Both the position numbers and the translations under genes were made by a program. From Reinekea marinisedimentorum (GTDB lineage: Bacteria > Pseudomonadota > Gammaproteobacteria > Pseudomonadales > Natronospirillaceae), in NCBI RefSeq assembly GCF_004341165.1, contig NZ_SLZR01000011.1, forward strand, positions 62,001 through 126,000: a stretch of 64,000 nt of DNA, written 5' to 3'. The notes beneath the pieces are model-generated. The model did not search any database. It was given only the letters and a program-made list of their open reading frames with translations, and was not told where the DNA came from. The first letter of the stretch is position 1. Every line of letters starts with the position of its first letter. Below, piece after piece: positions 44,580-53,893 of this stretch.

Positions 44580-46418
44580 TTAAAATTTGATTTTATCAAT
44601 CAGCTTGCCGGCTTCTTCTTTCGCTTTATCTTCTGCCGCTTTCTTGGCTTTGTTCTCCAGCTCTTTCTGCTTAGCCGAGATCTTGTCTTCCAGTGCCTGA
44701 ATACGGTCTTCAACCTGCTGCTCAAAGCTGTCGATACGGAAATTAGCCAGCGACTCTTCACCGGTAAATTCTTCAGCCGGGCCATCCAGCGATGCCGTTA
44801 AATCTGCCACATTGTCGTTAAAGCCGCTCTCTACATCCGCCAACCAGGCCTGATACTCTTCTTTGGCAACATTCTTTAATGCAGCGCTGAGTTTATTATC
44901 GATATCCGAACTCACAGAAATACGCGGGCTGGTCACTTCACCGGAAAGCTGAACATCAATATTAAAGGCATTCACCGACTGGAAAGCAGACTGCAGGTAG
45001 CCAACCACATCGCCACTGCCCAAAACAGTAAACTGGTTTGCCGGGAAGGAAACGGTAATGTCACCCTCCAACTCGCCATCGGTGGAGACGATTTCACCGG
45101 TCACATCGGCATCTTCAGGCACCCAGTTCAGTTTGGCACCCGCAACGTTTATATCCCTTGATGAGAACGCCACTCCGCGCCCGGTTAGGGTAAAGGTATC
45201 AACACTGCTGCCACCACTGCGCTCCAGTACACCATTGATCAGCAGAGCCTCATTGCTTTCTTCACCACGGCGCAACTTCAGGTACACCGGCTGCACGGCA
45301 CCATCGGTTGTTGAGCGAATGTTTTCGACCATCAACTGCCATGGCCAGCCATCTGAAACAAAGGAAACCAGGCCGGTATCAAGCTGAAACTTCGCGGTTG
45401 GGTCCGGGTGCGCAAAATGGACGAACTGACCCACACCGCGGGCCGGCTTCTCGTCTTCATCGTTATTCAGGCGAACCTTTGCCAGCCAGGGTTTGGCTTT
45501 GTTATACCAATAGATTGCTTTTTCAGCCTTTTGCCAGACACCCTCGCCCAGCAGTAAATCTGCCACCTTCAGCAAACCCTGCTCATTTAGCGGATAGGTT
45601 TCGACAATGGTTTGCCAATCCTCTCCCGGCGCATTGGCCACATCTTTAAGCGCTTCGGCATTGGCTTTAACAGCATCGCTGACGACCGTTTTCAATTCTG
45701 CAACGGCGGCCTTATCACTGCTAACCGCTGATTGCAGCGCCTGCAGTTTTTCACGGAAATCCGCCAGATCATCGAGCGATGAAATCTCGGTGTTCTCCAG
45801 TGCGTCTATCTGCTCTTTATAATCAGCCAGTGCAGACTCATTGGGCACCTTGCTGATCGCAGTCGTCACCTCATCTTTGGAGCTCGCCAATACTGTTCCG
45901 GCATCGGTTACCGCCTGCCGGGTATTGGCGCTGGCACCATCGAGCACCGAAGAAGCAAACGGTAACTGCTGCGCAATACCATCGGTGTAGGAATCAACCT
46001 TCGCTTTACCGGCCGAGGCGATACTCTCTCCGGCACTTTTCTCTTCTGAAGCTTCGGGTAAACGTGCAACCTGCTTTCGTTCAACATCGGCTTCAACATC
46101 AGAAATAATCAAGTTATGAATGCGCAAATTACCCAAAAACAGTTGCGCCAGGCTGAGTTCCACCTGAACGTTTGGCAGCACTGCGGCGTTATGGGTTGGC
46201 TTGCCGGAATCCGCGACTTCAACGCCGTTTATTTTAAAACCCAGCGGGCTCAAAGAAAGCTGCACGCTGGCAACATCCACCTCGGCACCGTTGGCTTTAG
46301 TGCCGCTGGCTTCCAGGCCCTGCTTTGCCCAACCGTTGACAAAGAAAAAACCAATAACCAATAGAATGGCAGTAAACACTGCCAAGCCGACCAAACCGGT
46401 CCATCTTATAAATTTCAT
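44580..46418 (-). CDS. TIGR03545 family membrane-anchored protein
   Basis: 612 residues. One N-terminal membrane helix (about 8-29, LVGLAVFTAILLVIGFFFVNG), then an AsmA-like segment (AEVDVASVQLSLSPLGFKINGVEVAD), a long Ala/Glu/Lys-rich coiled-coil section and a beta-rich C-terminal half, ending in a basic coiled coil. Family function is unknown; it always travels with TIGR03546, which is the next gene upstream (9-base gap). AsmA-like features suggest an envelope lipid or outer-membrane role, by inference only. Confidence 0.88.
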   Translation of the reverse strand: MKFIRWTGLVGLAVFTAILLVIGFFFVNGWAKQGLEASGTKANGAEVDVASVQLSLSPLGFKINGVEVADSGKPTHNAAVLPNVQVELSLAQLFLGNLRIHNLIISDVEADVERKQVARLPEASEEKSAGESIASAGKAKVDSYTDGIAQQLPFASSVLDGASANTRQAVTDAGTVLASSKDEVTTAISKVPNESALADYKEQIDALENTEISSLDDLADFREKLQALQSAVSSDKAAVAELKTVVSDAVKANAEALKDVANAPGEDWQTIVETYPLNEQGLLKVADLLLGEGVWQKAEKAIYWYNKAKPWLAKVRLNNDEDEKPARGVGQFVHFAHPDPTAKFQLDTGLVSFVSDGWPWQLMVENIRSTTDGAVQPVYLKLRRGEESNEALLINGVLERSGGSSVDTFTLTGRGVAFSSRDINVAGAKLNWVPEDADVTGEIVSTDGELEGDITVSFPANQFTVLGSGDVVGYLQSAFQSVNAFNIDVQLSGEVTSPRISVSSDIDNKLSAALKNVAKEEYQAWLADVESGFNDNVADLTASLDGPAEEFTGEESLANFRIDSFEQQVEDRIQALEDKISAKQKELENKAKKAAEDKAKEEAGKLIDKIKF

Positions 46419-46427
46419 GCGCCGCCC

Positions 46428-46934
46428 TCAGCCTTCTATGCTCTGGTAAAGTTGAAACAAGCGTGATCCTTTTAACATCTGCACCACCTTCATTTTATTT
46501 ACCCAGGGCAGCAGGCTCGCACGGTAACGAACAATGCTTAAACGCATAGCAACAGCGAAGGGTACAAAGGCAATGATGGCAACGAGGAAGCTACCCAGCG
46601 TAATGGTGTGGTTAAAATGCAAAACCTGCCAGAAATCCTGCTGGTAAAGGCTTGTCCACAGCGATTCCAGCGAGTCGTTATTCAGCAGCGAAAGCCCTAA
46701 CTGGTGGAACCAGGGGTCAAGCAGATAGGCAATCGCTGAAAACAGCAGCCAGAAGACAAAAAACGTCGCCAGATGCACACGCAACAAAAACGCCAGCAAC
46801 AACACGATAGCGTTGTGCACAGACCAGAGCGGTGTCAGGCCGATTATCATGCCCATTGCAGCGGCAAAGGCGATCTGCCACGGGCCGACATCAGAATTAA
46901 GAGCTTTGAATATTTTTAAAATGGATTGGATCAT
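46428..46934 (-). CDS. TIGR03546 family (DUF2062-like) membrane protein
   Basis: 168 residues with about three membrane segments (LTPLWSVHNAIVLLLAFLL; ATFFVFWLLFSAIAYLLDP; FLVAIIAFVPFAVAM). It is the partner of the TIGR03545 protein, and the two lie 9 bases apart. Function unknown. Confidence 0.88.
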   Translation of the reverse strand: MIQSILKIFKALNSDVGPWQIAFAAAMGMIIGLTPLWSVHNAIVLLLAFLLRVHLATFFVFWLLFSAIAYLLDPWFHQLGLSLLNNDSLESLWTSLYQQDFWQVLHFNHTITLGSFLVAIIAFVPFAVAMRLSIVRYRASLLPWVNKMKVVQMLKGSRLFQLYQSIEG

Positions 46935-46962
46935 AAACCGTTTCCTTGTGGCCTATTAACAG

Positions 46963-47751
46963 TCATTTGATTGCCGATTTTAAAACTTTGTTAACTAAGT
47001 GAGCGGTTGCCGTTAAACCAAAACTGGCGGTTACCATCATCGAGGCACCAAAACCACTGGCGCAGTCGAGCCGCGTACTCTGGCCCTGTTCCGGCTTGGT
47101 TGCGCAAACGCTGCCATCGCTTTGAGGGTAGACCAGTTGCTCAGTGGAATATACACAATCAACCGAAAACTTACCTTTGCCCGCTGCCGGAAAACCATAC
47201 TGCCGGCGCAGCATATTGCGCACCTTCGCAGCCAGCGGGTCGTGTACCGTACGGCTTAGGTCATCGACCTGAATTTTACCCGGATCGATCTGACCACCGG
47301 CCCCGCCGGTTGTCACCAGCGGTATTTTATTGCGTTTGCAGTAGTTAATCAGTGCAGCTTTAGGCTTAAGGCTATCGATAGCATCGATCACACCGGTGAC
47401 CGATGCGGGAATCAACTCGCTCAGGTTATCGGCGGTAATGAAATCCATCACCGCGTTAACGTTGCACTGCGGGTTAATCTGCCGAATCCGCTCGGCCATC
47501 GCCTCTACCTTTAACTGACCCACCGTCGACTGCAGGGCATGAATCTGACGGTTGGTATTGCTGACGCAGATATCGTCCAGATCAATCAGTGTAATCTCAC
47601 CAACGGCAGTACGCGCCAGCGCCTCGGCCGCCCAGCTGCCAACCCCGCCGATACCGATCACAACAAAGTGCGAACCGGCCAGAAATTCCGTTTGCTTTAC
47701 ACCATATAAACGTTGCGTACCGCCAAAACGTTCAGACAGATTCATACTCAA
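46963..47751 (-). CDS. tcdA: tRNA threonylcarbamoyladenosine dehydratase
   Basis: 262 residues of the E1-like ThiF/MoeB fold: IGIGGVGSWAAEALART (ATP-binding glycine motif, about 33-49), DLDDICVSNTNRQ (about 57-69), and the conserved SVDCVYSTEQ near the C-terminus. It cyclises t6A37 of tRNAs to ct6A using ATP. E. coli TcdA (CsdL) is 268 residues. First gene of the operon with the TIGR03546/03545 pair and the pseudouridine synthase, which together give a partial RNA-modification theme. Confidence 0.95.
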   Translation of the reverse strand: MSMNLSERFGGTQRLYGVKQTEFLAGSHFVVIGIGGVGSWAAEALARTAVGEITLIDLDDICVSNTNRQIHALQSTVGQLKVEAMAERIRQINPQCNVNAVMDFITADNLSELIPASVTGVIDAIDSLKPKAALINYCKRNKIPLVTTGGAGGQIDPGKIQVDDLSRTVHDPLAAKVRNMLRRQYGFPAAGKGKFSVDCVYSTEQLVYPQSDGSVCATKPEQGQSTRLDCASGFGASMMVTASFGLTATAHLVNKVLKSAIK

Positions 47752-47909
47752 TAAAACTCCAGCTATGGAAACTCAAAAAAAGGGTGGCATAGTATACCAA
47801 CCGGTCCGCCTAAGCGCGGGCTATTTGTATTTGAAATCAATGCAGTACTGCTTGTTAGCTCCGGCCACCGACGGGAAACAAACCGCACCCACTCAGATAG
47901 GAGAAGCCA

Positions 47910-49034
47910 ATGTTCGACACTGTCAATCGCGACAATACACACGCCATTAAATGGGAACGCTATCGTGATAAAAACCTGTTACCCATGTGGGTGGCAGATA
48001 TGGACATTGCCTCACCGGAAGCCATTCAGCGTGCTTTTATTGAACGCATGCAACACCCTATTTACGGCTATACCCACCCATGGCCATCGCTCAACCAGTC
48101 GGTTGTTGACTGGTGCCAAAGCCAGTATGGATGGTCGATTGATGCCAGCTGGATTGTCTGGATGCCTGGCGTCGTACCCAGCTTCAACCTCGCCTGCATG
48201 ACCTACGGCAAAGGTGGTCGGGTGCTGATTCAAACCCCGAACTACCCGCCGCTGCTGGCTGCTCCGACCAATCAGGGCTGCACACCGGTTAAAATTCCTA
48301 CCACGTGGACGGACAATCAATGGCAGATTGACTGGCAAGCGCTGGAGCAGGAAATGGCGCACCCGGAATGCCATCTGTTTATTCTGTGCAACCCGATGAA
48401 TCCAAACGGTGCCGTGCTGCGTGCCGATGAGCTGGCGAAGATTTCCGCACTGTGCAGTGAACACAATGTTCTGCTGTGCAGCGATGAGATTCACTGCGAC
48501 CTGATACTGGACGGCACGCCTCATACGCCGGCGGGTTCCGTTGCCGGCCTGGAAGAGAGCTCCATCACCCTGATGGCTGCCAGCAAAACCTTCAACATCG
48601 CCGGGCTGGGCTGCTCCTTTGCGATTATCCCCGGTGAAGACCTGCGCAAACAGTGGCAAAAACGCATGCTCGACCTTATCCCCTACCCTAACTTCCTGGG
48701 TTACATTGGCGCCGAGGTTGCTTTTACTGAGTGCCATCAGTGGCACCAGAAGCTGCTGGCGCACCTGAAGACAAACCAACAGATCATGGCCGATGCACTG
48801 GCGCCCTTGGAAGGCATTATTTACCGCCCGCAGTCTGCGACCTTTCTGGCCTGGATTGAAAGCGGCCGTGAAGACCTGTCACTGGATACGCACCTGATAA
48901 ACGCCGGCATTATGCCAAGCGAAGGCAAGTTCTTCGGCAATGCTAAGAATATCCGCCTGAACTTCGGCACCGGCACAGAAACCGTCATTCAGGCCATGGA
49001 AATGCTCACCGATTACTGGAAAAAAACTTTCTAG
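47910..49034 (+). CDS. MalY/PatB family C-S lyase (PLP aminotransferase fold)
   Basis: 374 residues. Opening WVADMDIASPEAIQRA and YGYTHP are hallmarks of MalY/PatB. The PLP lysine is Lys226 in AASKTFNIAGLG and the Asp that binds the pyridine ring is in CSDEIHCDL. Likely beta-cystathionase activity, giving homocysteine, pyruvate and ammonia; members also act on other cysteine conjugates. A good AGGAG site lies upstream. Divergent from tcdA, with 158 bases between. Confidence 0.92.
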   Translation: MFDTVNRDNTHAIKWERYRDKNLLPMWVADMDIASPEAIQRAFIERMQHPIYGYTHPWPSLNQSVVDWCQSQYGWSIDASWIVWMPGVVPSFNLACMTYGKGGRVLIQTPNYPPLLAAPTNQGCTPVKIPTTWTDNQWQIDWQALEQEMAHPECHLFILCNPMNPNGAVLRADELAKISALCSEHNVLLCSDEIHCDLILDGTPHTPAGSVAGLEESSITLMAASKTFNIAGLGCSFAIIPGEDLRKQWQKRMLDLIPYPNFLGYIGAEVAFTECHQWHQKLLAHLKTNQQIMADALAPLEGIIYRPQSATFLAWIESGREDLSLDTHLINAGIMPSEGKFFGNAKNIRLNFGTGTETVIQAMEMLTDYWKKTF

Positions 49035-49221
49035 TAAAACACCCCGAAGCGGTCGGCGATTATTTCATCGGCCTTATTCCAGCGCGCCGGGCTTACATCC
49101 CGGTAGCCGCTGAAAACTCAAATCTCTATCCGGGCAGGCAGACTGCAAACGCAAGGTGGCTCTCTCAACCTGTTTTCTGACAAAATGTGGCAATTCTGAT
49201 GTTGAAGACAAGTTATCACCC

Positions 49222-49467
49222 ATGAATTTAGATTCTGAAATGCTCATCGAGCTAGCGCATACCACCATGCCGTTTGGAAAATATGCCGGCCGTTCACTCA
49301 TTAAGCTGCCGGAGCCCTACCTGTTGTGGTTCGCCAACAAGGGATTTCCGCAAAACCGGCTTGGGCAGTTGCTGGCATTGGCATTGCTGATTCGCACTGA
49401 GGGACTGGAGCACCTGCTCGACCCAATCACCAAGCCGGTTGCACCTTCAACAAACCGGCTTCAATGA
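49222..49467 (+). CDS. DUF3820 family protein
   Basis: 81 residues: TTMPFGKYAGRSLIKLPEPYLLWFANKGFP is the DUF3820 core, followed by a helical end. The family is annotated in some genomes as a quorum-sensing-regulated factor, but no function is established. ATG at 49222 is chosen by family length; an earlier in-frame start (49156) adds unrelated residues. The stop overlaps the next gene by 4 bases. Confidence 0.85.
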   Translation: MNLDSEMLIELAHTTMPFGKYAGRSLIKLPEPYLLWFANKGFPQNRLGQLLALALLIRTEGLEHLLDPITKPVAPSTNRLQ

Positions 49468-50174
49468 ATTGCAGCACCATGAACCCTAAACTGTTCTGGC
49501 GGGATCAGGCGGTTGCCATGACCCTGAGCCGCCGTAAAACCATGGCACTGCATGTGCGCGAAAACAGCATTGAGGTGCGCGCGCCCTACCGGACGCCAAT
49601 CAAACTGGCACAGACCTTTGTTGATGATCACGACCAGTGGATCGAAAGAAAGCTGAGCGATATCCGCAAACGAAAAGCGGAAAAACCAGACCTAATGGCG
49701 GCAAGCCATATCCCCTTTATGGGCCTGAACGTGGCCCTGAATATTGAGCAGGGCGCTATAAACCGCTGGCAACTGGCACCGGAGGGCCTGAACTGCACGC
49801 TGACCGACAAACAGGAACAGCTACTGCCATTGCTCGGTGACTTCTACAAAAAACAGGCACAGTTCTGGCTAAATAAAAAAACCCTCGCCGTCGCCGAAGG
49901 CCTCGGTTTCCAGAACAGAATCAGCGGTATTCGTTTAAGAAAGACTAAAACCAAATGGGGACACTGCTCCGCAAGCGGTCAACTACAATACAACTGGCTG
50001 ATTATGATGGCCCCGGAGGCGGTGATCGATTATCTGGTGGCCCACGAAGTGGCTCACCTGGAACATTTGAATCATTCAGCCAGCTTCTGGCAACTGGTGG
50101 CACAAATACAGCCCGGGTTTGACCGCAACCGACGCTGGCTGAGCGACCATGGCCACCGGTTAACGCTGACCTGA
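49464..50174 (+). CDS. M48-type (DUF45/YgjP) metallopeptidase
   Basis: 236 residues. Zinc site HEVAHLEHLNHSASFW: the HExxH pair is His-Glu-Val-Ala-His with the third His nearby. TKTKWGHCSASGQLQYNW is a YgjP-family signature. Probably cytoplasmic; substrate unknown. The start could be the ATG at 49464 (overlapping DUF3820) or 49479. Part of a three-gene plus-strand run. Confidence 0.88.
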   Translation: MNCSTMNPKLFWRDQAVAMTLSRRKTMALHVRENSIEVRAPYRTPIKLAQTFVDDHDQWIERKLSDIRKRKAEKPDLMAASHIPFMGLNVALNIEQGAINRWQLAPEGLNCTLTDKQEQLLPLLGDFYKKQAQFWLNKKTLAVAEGLGFQNRISGIRLRKTKTKWGHCSASGQLQYNWLIMMAPEAVIDYLVAHEVAHLEHLNHSASFWQLVAQIQPGFDRNRRWLSDHGHRLTLT

Positions 50175-50198
50175 CCGTACAAAATTTAAGGAAGCTAC

Positions 50199-50564
50199 GT
50201 GATTGAACGCCGCACACAAAAACCAGACCTGTTAACGCGCCTGCTGCAAGCAGCTGCCGCGCTTGGTTGGATAGCGATTTTTCTGGTGCAGATACTCGCC
50301 TGGATTGGCGCACCAGAGCTGGATACCGGCATTGCCCGCTATCATGAACTGGATATCCGGCAGACCTGGCAAAAGCAATGGGTACAGTGGATGCCGTTTC
50401 TGCTCGGTGCCTGTACCCTGCTCAGCCTGTTTGCGCTGGGTGTCCGACCGCTGCGCTCGCGCCGAAAGACAGACCCCAAGCGCCTGCACCTGCTGGCGCT
50501 GCTGGCGCTCACGGCCCTTGGCTATGGTCTTTACTGGTTCCAGATTCTGGGGAATGTGGCTTAG
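50199..50564 (+). CDS. small membrane protein of unknown function
   Basis: 121 residues with three membrane segments (about 15-35, 63-82, 95-115) and a basic linker RSRRKTDPKR. GTG start with AAGGAAG eight bases upstream. It converges with the sensor kinase gene, overlapping by 4 bases. No family recognised. Confidence 0.65.
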   Translation: MIERRTQKPDLLTRLLQAAAALGWIAIFLVQILAWIGAPELDTGIARYHELDIRQTWQKQWVQWMPFLLGACTLLSLFALGVRPLRSRRKTDPKRLHLLALLALTALGYGLYWFQILGNVA

Positions 50565-51910
50565 GCCAGCGGCAGCGTAACGCTGAACCTGGCACCCCCA
50601 AACGGACTGCTGCTGATGGCCAGATCAATCTGATAACTGGCAAGAATATCGTTCACCATGGCCAGACCAATGCCCTGGCCCGGCTGAATGGTATCGAGCC
50701 GCTTGCCGCGGGTAAGTACTTGCTCGCGCTCGGCCTCACCAATGCCATTGCCGTCGTCATCCACATGCACGCTGATGCTGTGTTCAGATAACTCATAGCC
50801 GACACAGACCACACTGCGACCATACTTCAGCGCGTTTTCCACCAGGTTGCCGAATACCTCAAAGACATCGTTGGAATCCATCGCAACAAAAACAGGGTTC
50901 GCAAGCTCTTCTATATCAAGCACCTTGTCTTCGTTCATGTAGGCTTTTTCCAGTGCATTACCAATGCGCGAAATGGTTTCGTTAAGCTGGCAGCGCTGGC
51001 CGATAACCGGGCCGCTGCGTGCATCGGTTACGGCCCGTTGCAGCTGATAACGTACAATCTGATCCATACGGCCAATCTGCTCATTGAGCAATTCAGAGCC
51101 TTCAGCCGACTCCGTGCGCATAATCGCCAATGGCGTTTTCAGGCTGTGTGCCAGATCGCCCATGGCTTTGCGGTAACGCTCACGCTGGCCTTTTTCTGCC
51201 TGCAGCAGCTGATTCAGACTGGTGGTTAACGGAGTCAGCTCTTTTGGGTAGTTCCCGCTCAGGCTTTCGGTTTCACCGGAGCGTATTCGGTGCAGATGAA
51301 CGGCCAGCTGGCGCAGTGGCGACAAGCCCCACACCGTCACCGCCAGCATGGCGAGCAGCAACGCAACAGCGACGGCGACAAAGCTGCCCCAGAGCTGATT
51401 ACGAAAGGTTTGCAGGGACGATTTAAACGGCTCGGCAGACTCCAGTACCCAGAACTCGAAATACTGGTCTTCGCCCCGAACATCTTCCCAGACAAAGCCA
51501 TTGCGCTGATAAACGTAGCCACCGTGCAGGCCAAATTCTTTTTCACCCGGTGCCAGCGAAGGCCGACCGCGCAGCCATTCACCGTCGGTATACCATTCAC
51601 TGGACAGACTCTCCCAAACCGACTGCCGCTCGTTATTCAGCACCAGGCCGATCAACCCGGACTCGGGTGAGTTGAATCGCTGCTCGTTTAAGATTCTCGG
51701 CAGCGAAAGCGTGTGGTCGTCCATACTGGCCACAGACAGCAAATTGAAGATGCGCAGGAACAGCCGCTCACCCTGCGCAGCCAGTTGGCTTTGTTCATAA
51801 GCCCGGTCGAGCGCATAGCCGGTAATGCCCAGAAACAGGATAAGCACGGCAGCCACGGCGAGCAGCAGCCGGCGGGTCAACGAACCACGGTACTCAGCCT
51901 GCTGCTTCAT
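50561..51910 (-). CDS. two-component sensor histidine kinase (PhoQ-like layout)
   Basis: 449 residues: membrane helices at about 13-32 and 173-194, a 140-residue periplasmic sensor, HAMP (about 195-245), H-box GDLAHSLKTPLA with phosphorylated His255, N-box NLVENALKYG and G-box DDGNGIG and GQGIGLAMV. The periplasmic domain is acidic-rich and compares in size with PhoQ, but cation binding is not shown. It overlaps the response regulator by 4 bases. Confidence 0.92.
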   Translation of the reverse strand: MKQQAEYRGSLTRRLLLAVAAVLILFLGITGYALDRAYEQSQLAAQGERLFLRIFNLLSVASMDDHTLSLPRILNEQRFNSPESGLIGLVLNNERQSVWESLSSEWYTDGEWLRGRPSLAPGEKEFGLHGGYVYQRNGFVWEDVRGEDQYFEFWVLESAEPFKSSLQTFRNQLWGSFVAVAVALLLAMLAVTVWGLSPLRQLAVHLHRIRSGETESLSGNYPKELTPLTTSLNQLLQAEKGQRERYRKAMGDLAHSLKTPLAIMRTESAEGSELLNEQIGRMDQIVRYQLQRAVTDARSGPVIGQRCQLNETISRIGNALEKAYMNEDKVLDIEELANPVFVAMDSNDVFEVFGNLVENALKYGRSVVCVGYELSEHSISVHVDDDGNGIGEAEREQVLTRGKRLDTIQPGQGIGLAMVNDILASYQIDLAISSSPFGGARFSVTLPLA

Positions 51911-52593
51911 TCACGGTCAATTGAGCTTGTATTGAAGCGATAGCCCAGCCCGCGCTGGGTAATGATCGGATTGCGAGCGCCCTCCGGGTCGAGCTTTTTA
52001 CGCAGGCGGCGGATAAATACCTCAATTACGTTGCTGTCGCGGTCGTAATCCTGCTCGTAAAGGTGCTCGGTCAGTTCCGTTTTGGAAACCACCTTGGTTC
52101 GGTGGGTCATCAGGTATTCCAGCGTGTTGTACTCGTAGCTGGTCAACTCCACAGACTCACCGGCAACCGATACGGTTTTGGTGGAGGTATTCAGGCTGTA
52201 ATCGCCTAGCTCGAGCAGCGAGCTGGACATACCCACGCTGCGGCGCAACAGCGCCTTCACGCGGGCCAATAATTCATCGAAGACAAAGGGTTTGGCCAGG
52301 TAGTCATCGGCACCACTTTCCAGGCCATCAACTTTGTCTTTCCAGTGGCCCCGGGCTGTCAGCAGTATCACTGGGTAATCCTGCCCGGACTTCCGCAGTT
52401 GCCGAACAACCTCCAGGCCATCGAGTTTTGGCAGCCCAATATCGACGATGGCGGCATCGTACTGTGTTTCGCAGCCCAGATATAAACCTTCTTCCCCGTT
52501 GGTACTGGTATCAACGGCAAAGCCTTCCTTCTTGAAGCCTGCCTGCAGATGATCGAGCAGGCTCTGCTCATCTTCTATAATCAGTAGTCTCAT
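51907..52593 (-). CDS. OmpR-family response regulator
   Basis: 228 residues. Receiver domain (1-115) with Asp51 in AAIVDIGLPKLDG and acidic pair EDE at 7-9; winged-helix DNA-binding domain (about 125-222, VELTSYEYNTLEYLMTHRTKVVSK). It is transcribed with the sensor kinase and three small exported proteins, which are probable targets. Confidence 0.94.
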   Translation of the reverse strand: MRLLIIEDEQSLLDHLQAGFKKEGFAVDTSTNGEEGLYLGCETQYDAAIVDIGLPKLDGLEVVRQLRKSGQDYPVILLTARGHWKDKVDGLESGADDYLAKPFVFDELLARVKALLRRSVGMSSSLLELGDYSLNTSTKTVSVAGESVELTSYEYNTLEYLMTHRTKVVSKTELTEHLYEQDYDRDSNVIEVFIRRLRKKLDPEGARNPIITQRGLGYRFNTSSIDRE

Positions 52594-52611
52594 GCATCAC
52601 TTCCCGTTGTT

Positions 52612-52893
52612 TTATTTCAGCGGCATTCCGGATTCCGGGTCGATATCAACCGTTTTGATGCGCCCACCGGGTATCAGCACCCGTAACCGGTAATACCAGC
52701 TTTTACCCTGAGTCACCCGTTCGACTTTGGCCACCTGACCGTCGTACAGGCACTCAACGGCCCGTACAACAGACTTTTCAGAGGTTAAGGGTAACGCCTC
52801 GCCTGTACAGGGGTGCACCTGATCGGCACCAAACAGGGGGGTCATCGCCTGCACCATTAATGCGAACAGCAAACCACTTATCATTCGTGTCAT
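52612..52893 (-). CDS. PepSY-like small exported protein
   Basis: 93 residues with a signal peptide (cleavage near LFGA at about residue 23) and a PepSY-like beta-alpha fold (AVECLYDGQVAKVERVTQGKSWYYRLRVLIPGGRIKTVDIDPESG). It likely resides in the periplasm. It lies 18 bases upstream of the response regulator, consistent with a ligand or modulator for that system. Function inferred. Confidence 0.8.
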   Translation of the reverse strand: MTRMISGLLFALMVQAMTPLFGADQVHPCTGEALPLTSEKSVVRAVECLYDGQVAKVERVTQGKSWYYRLRVLIPGGRIKTVDIDPESGMPLK

Positions 52894-52911
52894 TCAAGCC
52901 TCCGGCGAAAC

Positions 52912-53460
52912 TTAGCGCACGGCAGGCTGCACCTCGACACGTAATTGAATGTAGCGGCCCGGATGATCGTGCGTTTGAATAGTAAATTCGCGGCCATTGT
53001 ATCGGTAGCGAACGTCATAGCCAATCAACTCACGATGTTCACGGCGATAACGGGTGTCACAATCGCGCTCAACACGATAGTGCACCGTATCCGGTTCACG
53101 AACGCCCTGACCAATCACACTGCCGATCACACCTCCGGCAATAGCACCGGCCACGGCCGATTCAGAGGAGTTTCCTGCGTGAGCACCCACTTGAGCACCG
53201 ATAACGCCGCCAATGATGGCTCCTGCAGGCGCGTTGTTTCTTCCGGAGCGGTGTACTTCCACCTCGCGAACCCGACAGCGTTCATCAAACCGGTTGCGTT
53301 CACGCTCACGCGAGTCGTAATACCAGGTGGTTTCATAGACCGGAACCGCGCTGACGACCCGCCCCTCAACATAAAAGACCTCTCCGGAGCGTGGGCCTGC
53401 TGCCGCCATCCCGCTGAATATTCCCAACGCCAGTGCAACTGGAACAATTAACTTTTTCAT
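52912..53460 (-). CDS. glycine-zipper 2TM outer-membrane-like protein
   Basis: 182 residues with a signal peptide ending MAAA (residue about 21). A glycine-zipper segment (AGAIIGGVIGAQVGAHAG and AGAIAGGVIGSVIGQG, about 78-122) is flanked by polar, Arg-rich beta regions, as in the Rickettsia 17 kDa antigen and PA-type surface proteins. Probably envelope-associated. The start overlaps the preceding gene's stop by 4 bases (ATGA). Confidence 0.88.
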   Translation of the reverse strand: MKKLIVPVALALGIFSGMAAAGPRSGEVFYVEGRVVSAVPVYETTWYYDSRERERNRFDERCRVREVEVHRSGRNNAPAGAIIGGVIGAQVGAHAGNSSESAVAGAIAGGVIGSVIGQGVREPDTVHYRVERDCDTRYRREHRELIGYDVRYRYNGREFTIQTHDHPGRYIQLRVEVQPAVR

Positions 53461-53822
53461 TTTGGTCTCCCCACAATTGCGCCTATCAATGCCTGCATAT
53501 TAATGCCCTGAGCTTGAACAGAAGCTGAACCCCTTCGGTCGGGCTTGGCAATAGGTGCGGCCTGCTGAGGCTTAACAGCCGGCTTAATTTTAGCGGCCTG
53601 TGGTTTGGCACTGTGTAAGGCTGGCTTAATTTTAGCGGCCTGTGGTTTGGCACTGTGTAAGGCTGGCTGAATTTTAGCGGTTTGTGGCCGGTACTCAGGT
53701 ACAGACGGGTGATGAGGGTGTGAGAGCTGGGCAGGCCCCTGAGCTTTTTGAGGCGCAGCAAATGCGACACTGCTGGTCGCCATAACGATGGTAAGTCCAA
53801 ACCCTGCGAGTAATTTATTCAT
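53457..53822 (-). CDS. exported Lys/Pro/Ala-rich repeat protein
   Basis: 121 residues: signal peptide (cleavage after AFA, about residue 22) followed by a low-complexity body. A 14-residue unit, ALHSAKPQAAKIKP, is present twice with flanking partial copies. The tail ends ALIGAIVGRPK. First gene of the five-gene envelope operon. No family recognised; an extended periplasmic or cell-surface linker is plausible. Confidence 0.75.
   Translation of the reverse strand: MNKLLAGFGLTIVMATSSVAFAAPQKAQGPAQLSHPHHPSVPEYRPQTAKIQPALHSAKPQAAKIKPALHSAKPQAAKIKPAVKPQQAAPIAKPDRRGSASVQAQGINMQALIGAIVGRPK
53581..53688 (-). repeat. 42-bp tandem repeat in the exported repeat protein
   Basis: Two perfect 42-base copies (53581-53622, 53623-53664) and a third, partial degenerate copy from 53665. 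Encodes the 14-residue unit in frame; copy number could vary without frameshift. Confidence 0.85.
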
Positions 53823-53877
53823 TGATCATGTCCCTGGTGCATTAATTCGTTCAGGCTCAACAATAAGGGGGGATGAA

Positions 53878-53893
53878 TGAACAGAAGCTGAAC
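53878..53893. promoter_or_regulatory. candidate response-regulator box (16-bp direct-repeat site)
   Basis: TGAACAGAAGCTGAAC contains TGAAC twice with an 11-base period, the usual spacing of OmpR-family half-sites. It lies 56 bases upstream of the first gene of the operon. The same 16 bases recur inside the coding region at 53515-53530. Confidence 0.45.
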
